This document shows positions 1 to 8,076 of a stretch of 64,000 bases of DNA, piece after piece. The notes beneath the pieces are model-generated. The model did not search any database. It saw nothing but the letters and a program-made list of their open reading frames with translations, and was not told the origin of the DNA. The stretch spans positions 124,001 to 188,000 of the forward strand of contig NZ_JARKNC010000003.1 in the NCBI RefSeq assembly GCF_029360805.1. Direction: 5' to 3'. Source of the DNA: Daejeonella sp. JGW-45. Lineage in GTDB: Bacteria; Bacteroidota; Bacteroidia; Sphingobacteriales; Sphingobacteriaceae. The stretch's first letter is position 1; the number at the start of each line of letters is the position of its first letter. A program made the position numbers and the translations under genes.

Positions 1-28
1 TACGTGTTTTAGACTCGCCCATTGTTAT

Positions 29-145
29 TTAATTGAACAACCTGTTTAATGTTGCTTCACGAAACCTGAAGATTTCTGCTATTTTATCCCTGACCACCAA
101 ATGTGCTAAAATACCAAGAAATCCGAAAGGAAGTTCATATTTATT
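29..145 (-). pseudogene. C-terminal remnant of an SRPBCC-type protein
   Basis: A minus-strand frame ends at a TAA at 29-31 and encodes ELPFGFLGILAHLVV followed by RDKIAEIFRFREATLNRLF. This resembles the C-terminus of small START/SRPBCC ligand-binding proteins (usual pattern YELPFGFLGxxAHxLFV). The frame runs into a TGA just upstream and has no start codon. The adjacent frame (MQDEIN) would join it after a one-base shift, so this looks like a decayed gene. It lies downstream of idi on the same strand, and carotenoid clusters in Bacteroidota can carry such a gene. The assignment rests on about 35 residues only. Confidence 0.35.
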
Positions 146-195
146 TCATCTTGCATAAAAATACCCTGACTTAGGTATCCCAACACTTGATCATC

Positions 196-738
196 TCAAT
201 TGATTCCAAGATATTGTACAACCCGCGGCAGGCAGATCTTCAACCATTCCGTATAGTCTTCAGGACGCGATAAAACATTGTTTTGCAGCTCATCCATTGA
301 AATATATTTGCTGTCCATGACTTCGCAAGGATCCGGGTTTGGAAGATTCTGACTATAGCCAAGGTAAACGTGATCAAATTCATGTTCCGTCAGGCCATTT
401 TCAAATTCTGCGCGGTAAGTAAAACTGAATGCAAATTTCAGATCGCTGCTCATACCCATTTCTTCCTGAAGCCTCCGCTCGCAGGCACGAAGCGTGCCTT
501 CGCCTTTTCGCGGGTGACTACAGCACGTATTACTCCATAATCCGGGCGAATGATATTTGCTTAAAGCCCTCCGCTGAAGTAAAAGCTCGCCCGCGTTATT
601 GAAAATAAACACCGAGAAAGCCCGGTGCAGTACTCCCTTTTGATGAACTTTAACTTTGTCAAGAAAGCCTATTCCGTTATCTTCCTCATCAACCAATATC
701 AAAAGTTCGTTTGCCCCCTTGTCGTCCATATTGATCAT
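196..738 (-). CDS. idi: Isopentenyl-diphosphate delta-isomerase, type I (Nudix)
   Basis: Interconverts isopentenyl and dimethylallyl diphosphate in the cytoplasm, supplying isoprenoid precursors for quinones and carotenoids. The 180-residue product has the Nudix-fold IDI hallmarks: the NTCCSHP motif near residue 72, whose second Cys aligns with the catalytic Cys of the E. coli enzyme, a Nudix helix around ACERRLQEEMGM, and TEHE near residue 118 with the metal/catalytic Glu. Length is normal for the family. A TTG six bases upstream could also serve as start; the ATG at 738 is preferred. It follows the lipoprotein gene by 12 bases on the same strand, so co-transcription is likely. Family assignment is firm. 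Confidence 0.95.
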   Translation of the reverse strand: MINMDDKGANELLILVDEEDNGIGFLDKVKVHQKGVLHRAFSVFIFNNAGELLLQRRALSKYHSPGLWSNTCCSHPRKGEGTLRACERRLQEEMGMSSDLKFAFSFTYRAEFENGLTEHEFDHVYLGYSQNLPNPDPCEVMDSKYISMDELQNNVLSRPEDYTEWLKICLPRVVQYLGIN

Positions 739-750
739 TCCCAAAAAGAC

Positions 751-1152
751 TTATTCTACCTTTTTCCAGTATTCTTCAACAACCATTCCATTAGGGAGAA
801 CACCGCTGGTGATCATCTTGCCGGTTTCCGTTTTAAGCTTATAAGCAATTGTTACGTCATCATTCTGTGAAGGCTGAGTGCTGAACTTACTCGTTATTAA
901 GATACTATCGCCCCTAATTTCATAGGTTCCTGAATTATATAGTTCTGGCGCAGCCGTTCCCTCCAGAAGAAATGCTTCGTACGTGTCCGACTTATAAGTT
1001 CGTTGCATCTGAAAGTCTGTATGGGCTTTACGGGCTTTGCCGTTATAAACACCTCCGTCATACTGCCATGTCCCTTCAATACCATTAGATGAGCATCCAG
1101 CGGCAAATATTAGAATCAATCCCGTTAATATACTTTTGATAGCTGTTTTCAT
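751..1152 (-). CDS. Small lipoprotein of unknown function
   Basis: A 133-residue protein with a lipoprotein signal (ILTGLILIFAAGC, lipobox Cys near residue 20), so it should be exported and lipid-anchored. The mature part begins GIEGTWQYDGGVY and contains YEIRGDSILITS, a pattern typical of small lipocalin-like or DUF-type beta-barrel lipoproteins of Bacteroidota. I do not recognise a specific family. It starts 13 bases after the hemF stop and ends 12 bases before idi, all on the minus strand, so it may be read with hemF and idi. No function is inferred. Confidence 0.75.
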   Translation of the reverse strand: MKTAIKSILTGLILIFAAGCSSNGIEGTWQYDGGVYNGKARKAHTDFQMQRTYKSDTYEAFLLEGTAAPELYNSGTYEIRGDSILITSKFSTQPSQNDDVTIAYKLKTETGKMITSGVLPNGMVVEEYWKKVE

Positions 1153-1165
1153 AGATGTCTATTTT

Positions 1166-2074
1166 TTATATCCAGTTGATACCCTTTTTTAGTAAGCTAA
1201 GTGTTTTTTGTTCTTCGCTGCCCGGCTCTGGTTTATAATCATATACCCAGTTTGCCTGGGGAGGCAGGCTCATTAGAATGGACTCTATTCTGCCATTAGT
1301 TTCTAAGCCGAATTTAGTACCAGCATCGTAAACCAGGTTAAATTCAACATATCTGCTCCGGCGCTGATATTGCCATTTTTTGTGCTCGCTAGTATATGAC
1401 TTATTCCTGTTTCTTTCGATGAGTTCTTTATAGACCGGCAGAAAAGTACGTCCGACGGCTTTGGAAAATTCAAAGATGTCCCGCCATTCCATACCAGTGC
1501 TCTCGGGATTCAAGCGGTCGTAAAAAATGCCACCCACGCCCCTGGTTTCTTCACGGTGTTTGATAAAAAAATAATCATCCGCCAGCCTCTTAAACTTTGA
1601 ATAGAAGTCTTTATTAAACCGATCGCACGTTTCTTTAAGTTCTTTATGAAAAAAATGTGCGTCTTCATCTATCACGTAATGAGGTGTCAGATCGATACCG
1701 CCACCAAACCAGCGCAGGTCGTTCCCTGAGCCCGAGCTCATTTCAAAATACCTGATGTTCATATGAATGATTGGTATCCAGGGGTGATCCGGATGAATTA
1801 CAATAGAAACGCCCGTAGCGAAGAAATGATTTTCGTGTACGCCGAAGGCTTTTTTTATATTCTCGGGAAGATCACCTTCTACCGCAGAAAAATTCACTCC
1901 CCCCTTCTCAATAACATTCCCGTTTTGAATGACTCTGGTTCTGCCACCACCTCCGCCTTCACGTGTCCAAACTTCCTCTTCAAATTTAGACTCACCATCT
2001 GCCAGCTCTAAACCCGCGCAAATTTCGTCCTGGATCTGTCTGTAAGCCTCAGCAATTTCATCCTTAGTGACCAT
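1166..2074 (-). CDS. hemF: Oxygen-dependent coproporphyrinogen III oxidase
   Basis: Converts coproporphyrinogen III to protoporphyrinogen IX by oxidative decarboxylation of two propionates, using O2, in haem synthesis. The 302-residue protein has the family length and signatures throughout: EVWTREGGGGGRTRVI near residue 34, the substrate-site segment SGNDLRWFGGGIDLTPHYV near 115-133, RGVGGIFYDRLN near 178, and the C-terminal LPPQANWVYDY. ATG start at 2074. It is the first gene of a likely minus-strand run hemF-lipoprotein-idi with gaps of about 12 bases. Use of the aerobic enzyme implies an aerobic or microaerobic host. Identification is secure. Confidence 0.97.
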   Translation of the reverse strand: MVTKDEIAEAYRQIQDEICAGLELADGESKFEEEVWTREGGGGGRTRVIQNGNVIEKGGVNFSAVEGDLPENIKKAFGVHENHFFATGVSIVIHPDHPWIPIIHMNIRYFEMSSGSGNDLRWFGGGIDLTPHYVIDEDAHFFHKELKETCDRFNKDFYSKFKRLADDYFFIKHREETRGVGGIFYDRLNPESTGMEWRDIFEFSKAVGRTFLPVYKELIERNRNKSYTSEHKKWQYQRRSRYVEFNLVYDAGTKFGLETNGRIESILMSLPPQANWVYDYKPEPGSEEQKTLSLLKKGINWI

Positions 2075-2148
2075 CCGTCAAATTTGGACATTTTTACTGA
2101 AACCTTAAATATTTAAAGGAAAATGATTGCTGTTCGCATGCAGACATG

Positions 2149-3378
2149 TTAACTTATCTCAACATAATCCAGGTCTTTTCCAAAAGTCTCCCTGAGCTGA
2201 TACAAAGCTATAACGGCAATCGCCAGCGAAACAAATCCTACGATCAAGGCACTGTTGATTATGCCCAAACTACCTTTTAACGCGGTGAAAGAAAGGGTAG
2301 CTAATACCAAAGAACCGCGGACAAAATTCGGCACGGTAGTAGTTACCGTCGCTCTTAAATTCGTTCCAAACTGCTCTGAAGCGATCGTTACAAAAGTTGC
2401 CCAGTAACCAGACGAAAATCCGAGGAACAATGCAAGCCAGATAAACTGAGTGGACGTCATCCCTTCGGCGTTGAGGTAAACTATTATACTGACGCCGGTC
2501 AGGAGCAGGAACGTAAGCATAACCTTCTTTCTCGAGCGGAGCATTTGGGCCATAAAACCAGCCACAACATCACCAACTGCTATTCCTATATAACACCACA
2601 TAATTCCGGTACCGGCCGACAGTGGTTCGGTTGCATTGAGTTCTTTTCCAAATTCCGGAGAAAACGTAACAAGAACACCAACAACGAACCATAACGGAAT
2701 ACCGATCAATATACAGTTTAAATATTTTTTGAACCTGTCCCCATTGTTAAACAGCATAAATATGTTTCCTCGGCTTATCCCATCGTTTTTAACATTTTTG
2801 AACATTCCCGATTCGGCAAGGCCTACTCTAAGACCCAGTAGAAGCAATCCCATTACTCCGCCAATAATATATGATGTTTCCCAGGCGTAGTGCTCGCCCA
2901 CTAATGCAGCCGCAACAGCGCCGAATAATCCAACGCCCGCGACAATCATCGTTCCATAGCCCCTGTTTTCCTTGCTCATAGTCTCAGTTACGAGGGTTAT
3001 TCCTGCTCCGAGTTCACCGGCAAGTCCGATACCCGCAATGAAACGGATGACTGCGTACGCCGGAACAGTGGTCACAAAGGCATTTGCCATGTTCGCAACC
3101 GAATAGAGCAGGATTGATCCGAAGAGCACACTTATACGGCCTCTTTTGTCGCCAATAACACCCCACAATATTCCGCCTAATAACATCCCGAACATTTGGC
3201 TGTTGATCAGCATAGTGCCAACATCCAGCAGATCACTTTCCGGCACACCCAGTCCTTTAAGGCTTTTTACTCGTATTACTGAAAACAGGATAAGGTCGTA
3301 GATGTCAACGAAATAGCCGAGGGCGGCAACGAGGATGATCAGTTTAACGTTTTTCGAATTAGTAGCAGTTTGATCCAT
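2149..3378 (-). CDS. MFS transporter, 12 transmembrane segments
   Basis: A 409-residue major facilitator superfamily carrier with about twelve hydrophobic segments. The N-terminal helix begins ILVAALGYFVDIYDLILFS. The MFS loop 2-3 signature is visible as GVIGDKRGRISVLFGS. A positional motif GIGLAGELGAGITLVTET in the fifth helix resembles metabolite:H+ symporters. The substrate cannot be read from sequence. A TTG at 3399 gives a slightly longer frame; the ATG at 3378 was chosen. It lies about 75 bases downstream of nothing on its own strand and is divergent from the DUF4442 gene, so it is probably monocistronic. Confidence 0.88.
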   Translation of the reverse strand: MDQTATNSKNVKLIILVAALGYFVDIYDLILFSVIRVKSLKGLGVPESDLLDVGTMLINSQMFGMLLGGILWGVIGDKRGRISVLFGSILLYSVANMANAFVTTVPAYAVIRFIAGIGLAGELGAGITLVTETMSKENRGYGTMIVAGVGLFGAVAAALVGEHYAWETSYIIGGVMGLLLLGLRVGLAESGMFKNVKNDGISRGNIFMLFNNGDRFKKYLNCILIGIPLWFVVGVLVTFSPEFGKELNATEPLSAGTGIMWCYIGIAVGDVVAGFMAQMLRSRKKVMLTFLLLTGVSIIVYLNAEGMTSTQFIWLALFLGFSSGYWATFVTIASEQFGTNLRATVTTTVPNFVRGSLVLATLSFTALKGSLGIINSALIVGFVSLAIAVIALYQLRETFGKDLDYVEIS

Positions 3379-3485
3379 ATATTTATTTTGAGCGTTCAAT
3401 CTACAAACAAAAACGATAAAAAAACAAGCTGATTTGCATTCTCAGAAAAAACCGGCCTTGTCAGGCTAATCTCATTATCATCTGA

Positions 3486-4010
3486 ATGTTTTTGAAATCG
3501 ACCGGTTTTCCTGATATTGCGTATATGGTAGTTTCAGAGAATTTGCTCAAGTGGGCCATGAGGCTATATCCACCGCTGTTTTTTCAAAGGATCTGGGTAA
3601 AACAATTCGATAAAGGATTTACCGGAGTACATGTCGCGATATTCAAAAGTTTCCTGAATACTAATTACAATAAATCTATTTTCGGTGGAACCATATTTAG
3701 TGCTTCAGATCCCTTCTACGCTCTGCTTTTCGATCAGCTTTTTAGACGAAAGGGCTTTAAGGTTCGCGTGTGGCTGAAAAGTGCTGACATTCAATATAAA
3801 AAACCGGGCCGGACAGACCTGCATTTCAAGATTTCATTAAGTGAGGAAGAGATAAATGAGGCTGAGCATAGCCTAAGGACTGTTGGTAAATTTGTAAAGG
3901 CTTTTCCTGTGGAAATCCTAAATTCGAACGGCGAACTTTGCGCATTTGTGATAAACGAAGTTTATGTGCGGAATCTTCATTCCGGAGAAGAGCGTACAGT
4001 CGCGTACTAA
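3486..4010 (+). CDS. DUF4442 protein (hot-dog thioesterase-like)
   Basis: A 174-residue protein matching the DUF4442 group, which adopts a hot-dog fold related to acyl-CoA thioesterases. Visible family features are the N-terminal amphipathic segment (LLKWAMRLYPPLFFQRIWV), the central NKSIFGGTIFSASDPFYALL that corresponds to the hot-dog helix region, and a basic strand KGFKVRVWLKSADIQY. Similar proteins are presumed acyl-CoA binding or hydrolysing, but activity has not been established from this sequence. The next gene starts 11 bases downstream on the same strand, so the two are probably co-transcribed. Confidence 0.75.
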   Translation: MFLKSTGFPDIAYMVVSENLLKWAMRLYPPLFFQRIWVKQFDKGFTGVHVAIFKSFLNTNYNKSIFGGTIFSASDPFYALLFDQLFRRKGFKVRVWLKSADIQYKKPGRTDLHFKISLSEEEINEAEHSLRTVGKFVKAFPVEILNSNGELCAFVINEVYVRNLHSGEERTVAY

Positions 4011-4021
4011 TAAAACTGCCC

Positions 4022-4645
4022 ATGAAAATCAGGAAGCTCATTTTGGAAGGTGAAGGTGTAACCCAGGATTTCAAAAAAAAGATAACAAGCTGCGAGAAGA
4101 TCGCAAAAACGATGGTCTCGTTTGCTAATAATCGTGGCGGCAGATTATTGGTTGGGATCTCAGATGACGGCACTATCAGTGGAGTTAAATCTGAAGAGGA
4201 AGAAAAATACATGCTTACCAAAGCTGCTCATTTCTTCTGTAAACCAGCACTCGACCCTATATTTGAAGAAGTATATGTCGATGACAAGGTGGTATTGATC
4301 GTTGAGATCAGAAAAAGCGAAATGAAACCGCACTACGCACTCGGCGAGGATAAAAAATGGTGGGTTTATATTCGTGTAAATGATAAAAGTGTTCTTGCCA
4401 GTAAAATAGTCGTTGACGTATTAAAAAGGGAGAACAACGACCAGGGTGTATTTTTGGAATACTCGTCGAAAGAAAAAGCTCTGCTTGAGTACCTGGATCA
4501 GCATGAACGAATTACATCTAAAGAATACAGCCACATGCTTAATCTTTCGCGGCGGCGGACCCATCGCATCCTCGTAAATCTCGTTTTATCAGGTGTCATA
4601 CGAATGCACACAACTGAAAAGGAAGAGTACTACACTGCTTCTTGA
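4022..4645 (+). CDS. AlbA_2/Schlafen-type putative DNA-binding protein
   Basis: A 207-residue protein whose N-terminal 120 residues match the AlbA_2 (Schlafen AAA_4) domain: LEGEGVTQDFKKKITSCEKI, then MVSFANNRGGRLLVGISDDG, the typical AFaNtxGGxlliGvxDdG signature, followed by GVKSEEEE. The C-terminal third (KEKALLEYLDQHERITSKEY, then RRRTHRILVNLVLSGVI) looks like a winged helix-turn-helix. Such proteins are often regulators or nucleic-acid-binding factors; no target is evident. A longer frame starts inside the DUF4442 gene, but the ATG at 4022, 11 bases after that stop, matches the family N-terminus. Confidence 0.75.
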   Translation: MKIRKLILEGEGVTQDFKKKITSCEKIAKTMVSFANNRGGRLLVGISDDGTISGVKSEEEEKYMLTKAAHFFCKPALDPIFEEVYVDDKVVLIVEIRKSEMKPHYALGEDKKWWVYIRVNDKSVLASKIVVDVLKRENNDQGVFLEYSSKEKALLEYLDQHERITSKEYSHMLNLSRRRTHRILVNLVLSGVIRMHTTEKEEYYTAS

Positions 4646-4676
4646 TCTCTCTTATACGTCCTGTTCCTGATATTGT

Positions 4677-6047
4677 ATGATAAAACGCACTTTTTCTAAG
4701 TATCAACCGCATTATCAGACTAACCTAAAATTAGCTGTACCTGTCGTTATCTCCCAACTTGGCCACACGCTGGTCCATACCGCGGATAGCATAATTGTCG
4801 GCCACTTCGCTGGTACCGTACCACTTGCTGCTGTGGCGCTCGTCAACAGCATCTTTATGGTCATAATGGTAATTGGAATGGGCATTTCCTATGGACTCAC
4901 GCCTTTAATAGCCCAGGAAAGCGGAAGGAAGAATTTTAAAGAATGCGGTAAATTGCTGGCTAACAGTTTATTGATAAATTCGATAATTGGGATAATTCTT
5001 TATGTGCTGGTTTATTATGGCTCGCTCGCTGTAATAGACAACATGGATCAGTCGCCCGAAGTGGTCAGACAGGCAAAACCCTATTTGGCTCTGCTTGGAA
5101 TATCTATCATACCCCTGATGGTATTTATGACTTTTAAACAGTTTGCTGAAGGGCTTGGGTTTACGAAACAGGCTATGATGATTTCGCTGTGGGGCAACGT
5201 GTTTAATATTTGTCTTGGTATCATATTCGTAAAGGGTTTGTTTGGAATAAGCCCTATGGGCGTAAGTGGTGTGGGCTGGAGCACCTTGGCCGACAGACTG
5301 ATCATGGCCGTTGTTATGGCAATGTATGTATTGAAATCGCGTCATTTCACAGCCTATCTTAAAACATTTACACTAAACGCTATAGACACAATACGATCCA
5401 AGGCTATTTTGAAGATCGGCACCCCCGTTGCCATGCAGTATACCTTTGAGGTAAGCGCGTTTAGTGCAGCAGCAATTTTCATCGGAACAATCGGCGCGGT
5501 AGAACAGGCTGCTCATCAGGTTGCAATCAATATGGCATCCATGACATATATGATGGCAAGCGGAATATCGTCTGCGGCAACAATTAAAACTGGTAATAAT
5601 TTTGGCAGGGAAGACTTCATGTCGCTTCGCCTTTCCGCAATTTCAAGCTATCATATTGTTTTAGGGTTTATGTCTCTGACGGCATTGATATTTATTGTAT
5701 TCAATCAGTTTTTACCCTGGATATACACTTCAGATACCAATGTCATATCCATTGCAGCCCAGCTACTTATTATTGCTGGATTCTTTCAACTATTTGACGG
5801 AACGCAGGTTGTGGGACTAGGAATTTTGAGAGGAATTGGCGATGTAAACGTACCCACCATTATTACCTTCGTTGCCTATTGGATTATAGGTCTGCCTATC
5901 GGATATTATTTGGGTATAACACTCGGACTGGGAGCAAATGGTGTTTGGTACGGACTTACCGCAGGCTTGCTTGTTTCATCGATCCTGCTGTTCCTTAGGT
6001 TCCAGTTCTTCTCTAAGAAACTGGTTCGGCTAATTCATACAGAATGA
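4677..6047 (+). CDS. MATE family multidrug/Na+ antiporter
   Basis: A 456-residue inner-membrane protein with twelve predicted hydrophobic segments in two homologous halves. Family signatures: LKLAVPVVISQLGHTLVHTA with DSIIVGHFAGTVPLAAVAL in the first half, GLGFTKQAMMISLWGNVFNI with GVSGVGWSTLADR at the centre, and QVVGLGILRGIGDVNVP with YWIIGLPIGYYLG in the second half. Members expel cationic drugs or other organic compounds using a Na+ or H+ gradient; the substrate is unknown. It follows the AlbA_2 gene by 31 bases. Its last 35 bases overlap a convergent small gene. Confidence 0.93.
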   Translation: MIKRTFSKYQPHYQTNLKLAVPVVISQLGHTLVHTADSIIVGHFAGTVPLAAVALVNSIFMVIMVIGMGISYGLTPLIAQESGRKNFKECGKLLANSLLINSIIGIILYVLVYYGSLAVIDNMDQSPEVVRQAKPYLALLGISIIPLMVFMTFKQFAEGLGFTKQAMMISLWGNVFNICLGIIFVKGLFGISPMGVSGVGWSTLADRLIMAVVMAMYVLKSRHFTAYLKTFTLNAIDTIRSKAILKIGTPVAMQYTFEVSAFSAAAIFIGTIGAVEQAAHQVAINMASMTYMMASGISSAATIKTGNNFGREDFMSLRLSAISSYHIVLGFMSLTALIFIVFNQFLPWIYTSDTNVISIAAQLLIIAGFFQLFDGTQVVGLGILRGIGDVNVPTIITFVAYWIIGLPIGYYLGITLGLGANGVWYGLTAGLLVSSILLFLRFQFFSKKLVRLIHTE

Positions 6048-6204
6048 ATGCCACAGGAATTTTAACTTCGTTAAAAATTTGAGATTGCATTTTCTTTAAC
6101 CTTTCGACATGATCCTCTAACCTGTCGTTGATATTCATATATCTAATCAGATCACCTGTACGAGTATCAATAAACCGGTAACGTGTAAAGAATTGCTTTT
6201 CCAT
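6013..6204 (-). CDS. Small hypothetical protein, convergent with the MATE gene
   Basis: A 63-residue product, MEKQFFTRYRFIDTRTGD then LIRYMNINDRLEDHVERLKK, with no signal peptide or membrane segment. It is charged, with a likely helical middle. The frame has an ATG start and an amino acid composition that looks like a real protein. Its 3' end overlaps the last 35 bases of the MATE gene on the opposite strand. The protein family is not recognised. It could still be a chance frame, since nothing but length and composition supports it. Confidence 0.5.
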   Translation of the reverse strand: MEKQFFTRYRFIDTRTGDLIRYMNINDRLEDHVERLKKMQSQIFNEVKIPVAFILYELAEPVS

Positions 6205-6316
6205 AATGCAAATATAGGTAAAAATAATTGAAAATCAGCATTTTACATTTCAACCCTCTTGCGGGGATCTGGACAGGCCGGGTTAAGTTAAAATAATTTA
6301 GTAAACGCCTGATCTT

Positions 6317-6925
6317 CTAGATGTGTGGTCTGCTGACGTACTGGCTCCCTCTTAAGTAGAATCGCCACGGAATTGTCTTATAAGGGCCGTCAAAGTTCAT
6401 ACCCACCCGCGCGGACGCATGTACCTGGTCATCTATAAAATGCAGCCCGCGGTCTTCAAGCCAGATAGTATCGCCCTGAAGATCTGTACCGTTATGAAGC
6501 TTGGTTAGCCCCATTGCTTTAGTTAGAGCCCCGGGGCCCTGGCATAAGCGTCGGTCATCGTTAAAGACATTGCGTCTTGCTCTCATAATACCCACTCCTT
6601 CAATTGGTTCTACAGCCCTTATTAAAGCAGCATGTGATGTCTCAGCGAGCCCGGTAACGATATTTAGCATATCATGAATCCCATAACAAATGTACATATA
6701 GGCCACTCCACCCGGGGCATACATCATTTCATTTCTGGCAGTTCGTTTATTGTTGTAGGCGTGTGAACCTCTGTCTTCCGGCCCCTTATAAGCTTCGGTT
6801 TCTATTATGATTCCACCGGTCAACTGCCCGTCAACGAATGAGTAAAGGTGTTTACCCAATAGCTGCCGGGCAACCAAAACCACATCGTCCTGTCTATAAA
6901 ATTCTAAAGGAAGTTTATTTGCCAA
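6317..6925 (-). CDS. 3-methyladenine DNA glycosylase (AAG/MPG family)
   Basis: Removes alkylated purines such as 3-methyladenine from DNA in base excision repair. The 202-residue protein shows the AAG signatures: IIETEAYKGPEDRGSHAYNN, where the Glu of ETEAY aligns with the catalytic Glu of human AAG, RNEMMYAPGGVAYMYICYGI, and LCQGPGALTKAMG. The start must be the TTG at 6925, because the conserved LPLEFYRQDDVVLVARQLLG lies immediately after it and no ATG occurs before it. The TTG lies inside the last codons of the upstream fRMsr gene (11-base overlap), which suggests translational coupling. Confidence 0.94.
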   Translation of the reverse strand: MANKLPLEFYRQDDVVLVARQLLGKHLYSFVDGQLTGGIIIETEAYKGPEDRGSHAYNNKRTARNEMMYAPGGVAYMYICYGIHDMLNIVTGLAETSHAALIRAVEPIEGVGIMRARRNVFNDDRRLCQGPGALTKAMGLTKLHNGTDLQGDTIWLEDRGLHFIDDQVHASARVGMNFDGPYKTIPWRFYLRGSQYVSRPHI

Positions 6926-7403
6926 GGTTGAAACCTACAAGGTTAATAATATCAGACAAATATGTCGCATCGGTTTCATCAAAACTATCTAACTCCTCGC
7001 TGTCTACATCTAGCACCCCGATTACGCGCTCTGAGGAATCTATGATAGGAATAACAATTTCGGAACGTGACGCTGAGCTGCACGCAATATGGCCGGGAAA
7101 CGCTTCGACATCGGGTACCAGGATTATCTTTTTCTCCGCCCATGAGGCCCCACAAACACCTTTCCCCTTTTTGATACGGGTGCAGGCTACAGGTCCTTGG
7201 AACGGGCCCAACACCAGTTCATCGTTCTTAACCAGGTAAAACCCGACCCATAGAAAATTAAACTGCTCTTTTAAAGCTGCACTTACATTTCCTAAATTGG
7301 CTATGAGGTCATTTTCGCCTTCCAGTAATGCCTTTATTTGTGGTACCAGGGTCTGATATTTTTCTGATTTCGTACCCGTACTTATTTTTAAATCATCCGC
7401 CAT
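6915..7403 (-). CDS. Free methionine-(R)-sulfoxide reductase (GAF domain)
   Basis: A 162-residue single GAF-domain protein of the fRMsr/YebR family, which reduces free methionine-(R)-sulfoxide with thioredoxin. All three functional cysteines are present: C74 in PVACTRI, C84 in GVCGAS and C108 in GHIACSSA. The spacing of 10 and 24 residues equals that of E. coli C84/C94/C118. The segment SEIVIPIIDSSERVIGVLDVDS follows as in the family. It is the upstream partner of the DNA glycosylase with overlapping ends, linking repair of oxidised amino acid and alkylated DNA in one transcript. A TAATTTTG box lies just before the ATG. Confidence 0.95.
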   Translation of the reverse strand: MADDLKISTGTKSEKYQTLVPQIKALLEGENDLIANLGNVSAALKEQFNFLWVGFYLVKNDELVLGPFQGPVACTRIKKGKGVCGASWAEKKIILVPDVEAFPGHIACSSASRSEIVIPIIDSSERVIGVLDVDSEELDSFDETDATYLSDIINLVGFNLGK

Positions 7404-7407
7404 AATG

Positions 7408-7415
7408 CAAAATTA
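7408..7415 (-). promoter_or_regulatory. Candidate -7 box (TAATTTTG) before fRMsr
   Basis: The minus strand reads TAATTTTG four bases before the fRMsr start codon, matching the Bacteroidota -7 consensus TAnnTTTG. No clear TTG-type -33 box is seen at the usual 19-base spacing. If used, the transcript would be nearly leaderless. Confidence 0.25.
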
Positions 7416-7551
7416 ACCTTACGATACCAATGTGAAGCCATAGGCAAGTCAAAATCATTTAATTTTGCGTAAACCCGGGAATAATTTTTGAACATCTATC
7501 TTTAACCCTGAAGTACACGACTTTAATTCCTTTGTATTCAACCAAATTATC

Positions 7552-7800
7552 ATGAGAGTAATCGCCGAACTGCCGCACCCCGACTGTAAGATCACCATCT
7601 TTTCGATGAACCAAAAGTTTATCATCAAACTTGAGAAAGGGAGCTTCGAACAGATCTATAAGCTCTCAGAGCTCGACATCGTTGAAGGTGTTAATGGAGT
7701 CTTTCAGATTTTGGACGCAGAATTTATAAACACAGCGGTCGAACGGTTCAATATGATGCGCAGCGATTTTAATGCGGCGTACAAACGATATGACAGTTAA
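7552..7800 (+). CDS. Conserved-looking small hypothetical protein
   Basis: An 82-residue cytoplasmic protein (MRVIAELPHPDCKITIFSMN, then QKFIIKLEKGSFEQIYKLSE) with alternating beta-strand-like stretches and a C-terminal helix, and no signal or membrane segment. The composition is that of a real protein, and I believe similar short proteins occur across Sphingobacteriales, but I cannot name a domain or function. The 276 bases downstream to the next gene are AT-rich and hold nothing that I recognise besides a -7-like box before the DUF6580 gene. Confidence 0.65.
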   Translation: MRVIAELPHPDCKITIFSMNQKFIIKLEKGSFEQIYKLSELDIVEGVNGVFQILDAEFINTAVERFNMMRSDFNAAYKRYDS

Positions 7801-8064
7801 CCTGAAAGATGATATACATAACCCGTTGATTAATAACCAATTCAATTGGAAAACAGAATTTTATTCGGTGGTTAACAGCATTTTTTGATTTTAAATTTAA
7901 CCTTATATAAAGTTATATGAGATATTAAATAACATAAACCACTGTTATTCTTTAGTCTATTATCTTTAACAGAATTTTATTTGCCGTGCATTTTTGCCAA
8001 ATAAATGCAAATATCTATTCAAAGCACATTTTTACTTTAGCTAGAATGCAAATGTTTTTTTTCT

Positions 8065-8072
8065 TATTTTTG
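8065..8072 (+). promoter_or_regulatory. Candidate -7 box (TATTTTTG) before the DUF6580 gene
   Basis: TATTTTTG fits TAnnTTTG and ends four bases before the ATG at 8077. The sequence upstream is very AT-rich; no convincing -33 box is visible. No cobalamin riboswitch is seen here, in contrast to the btuB-like gene nearby. Confidence 0.25.
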
Positions 8073-8076
8073 AATT

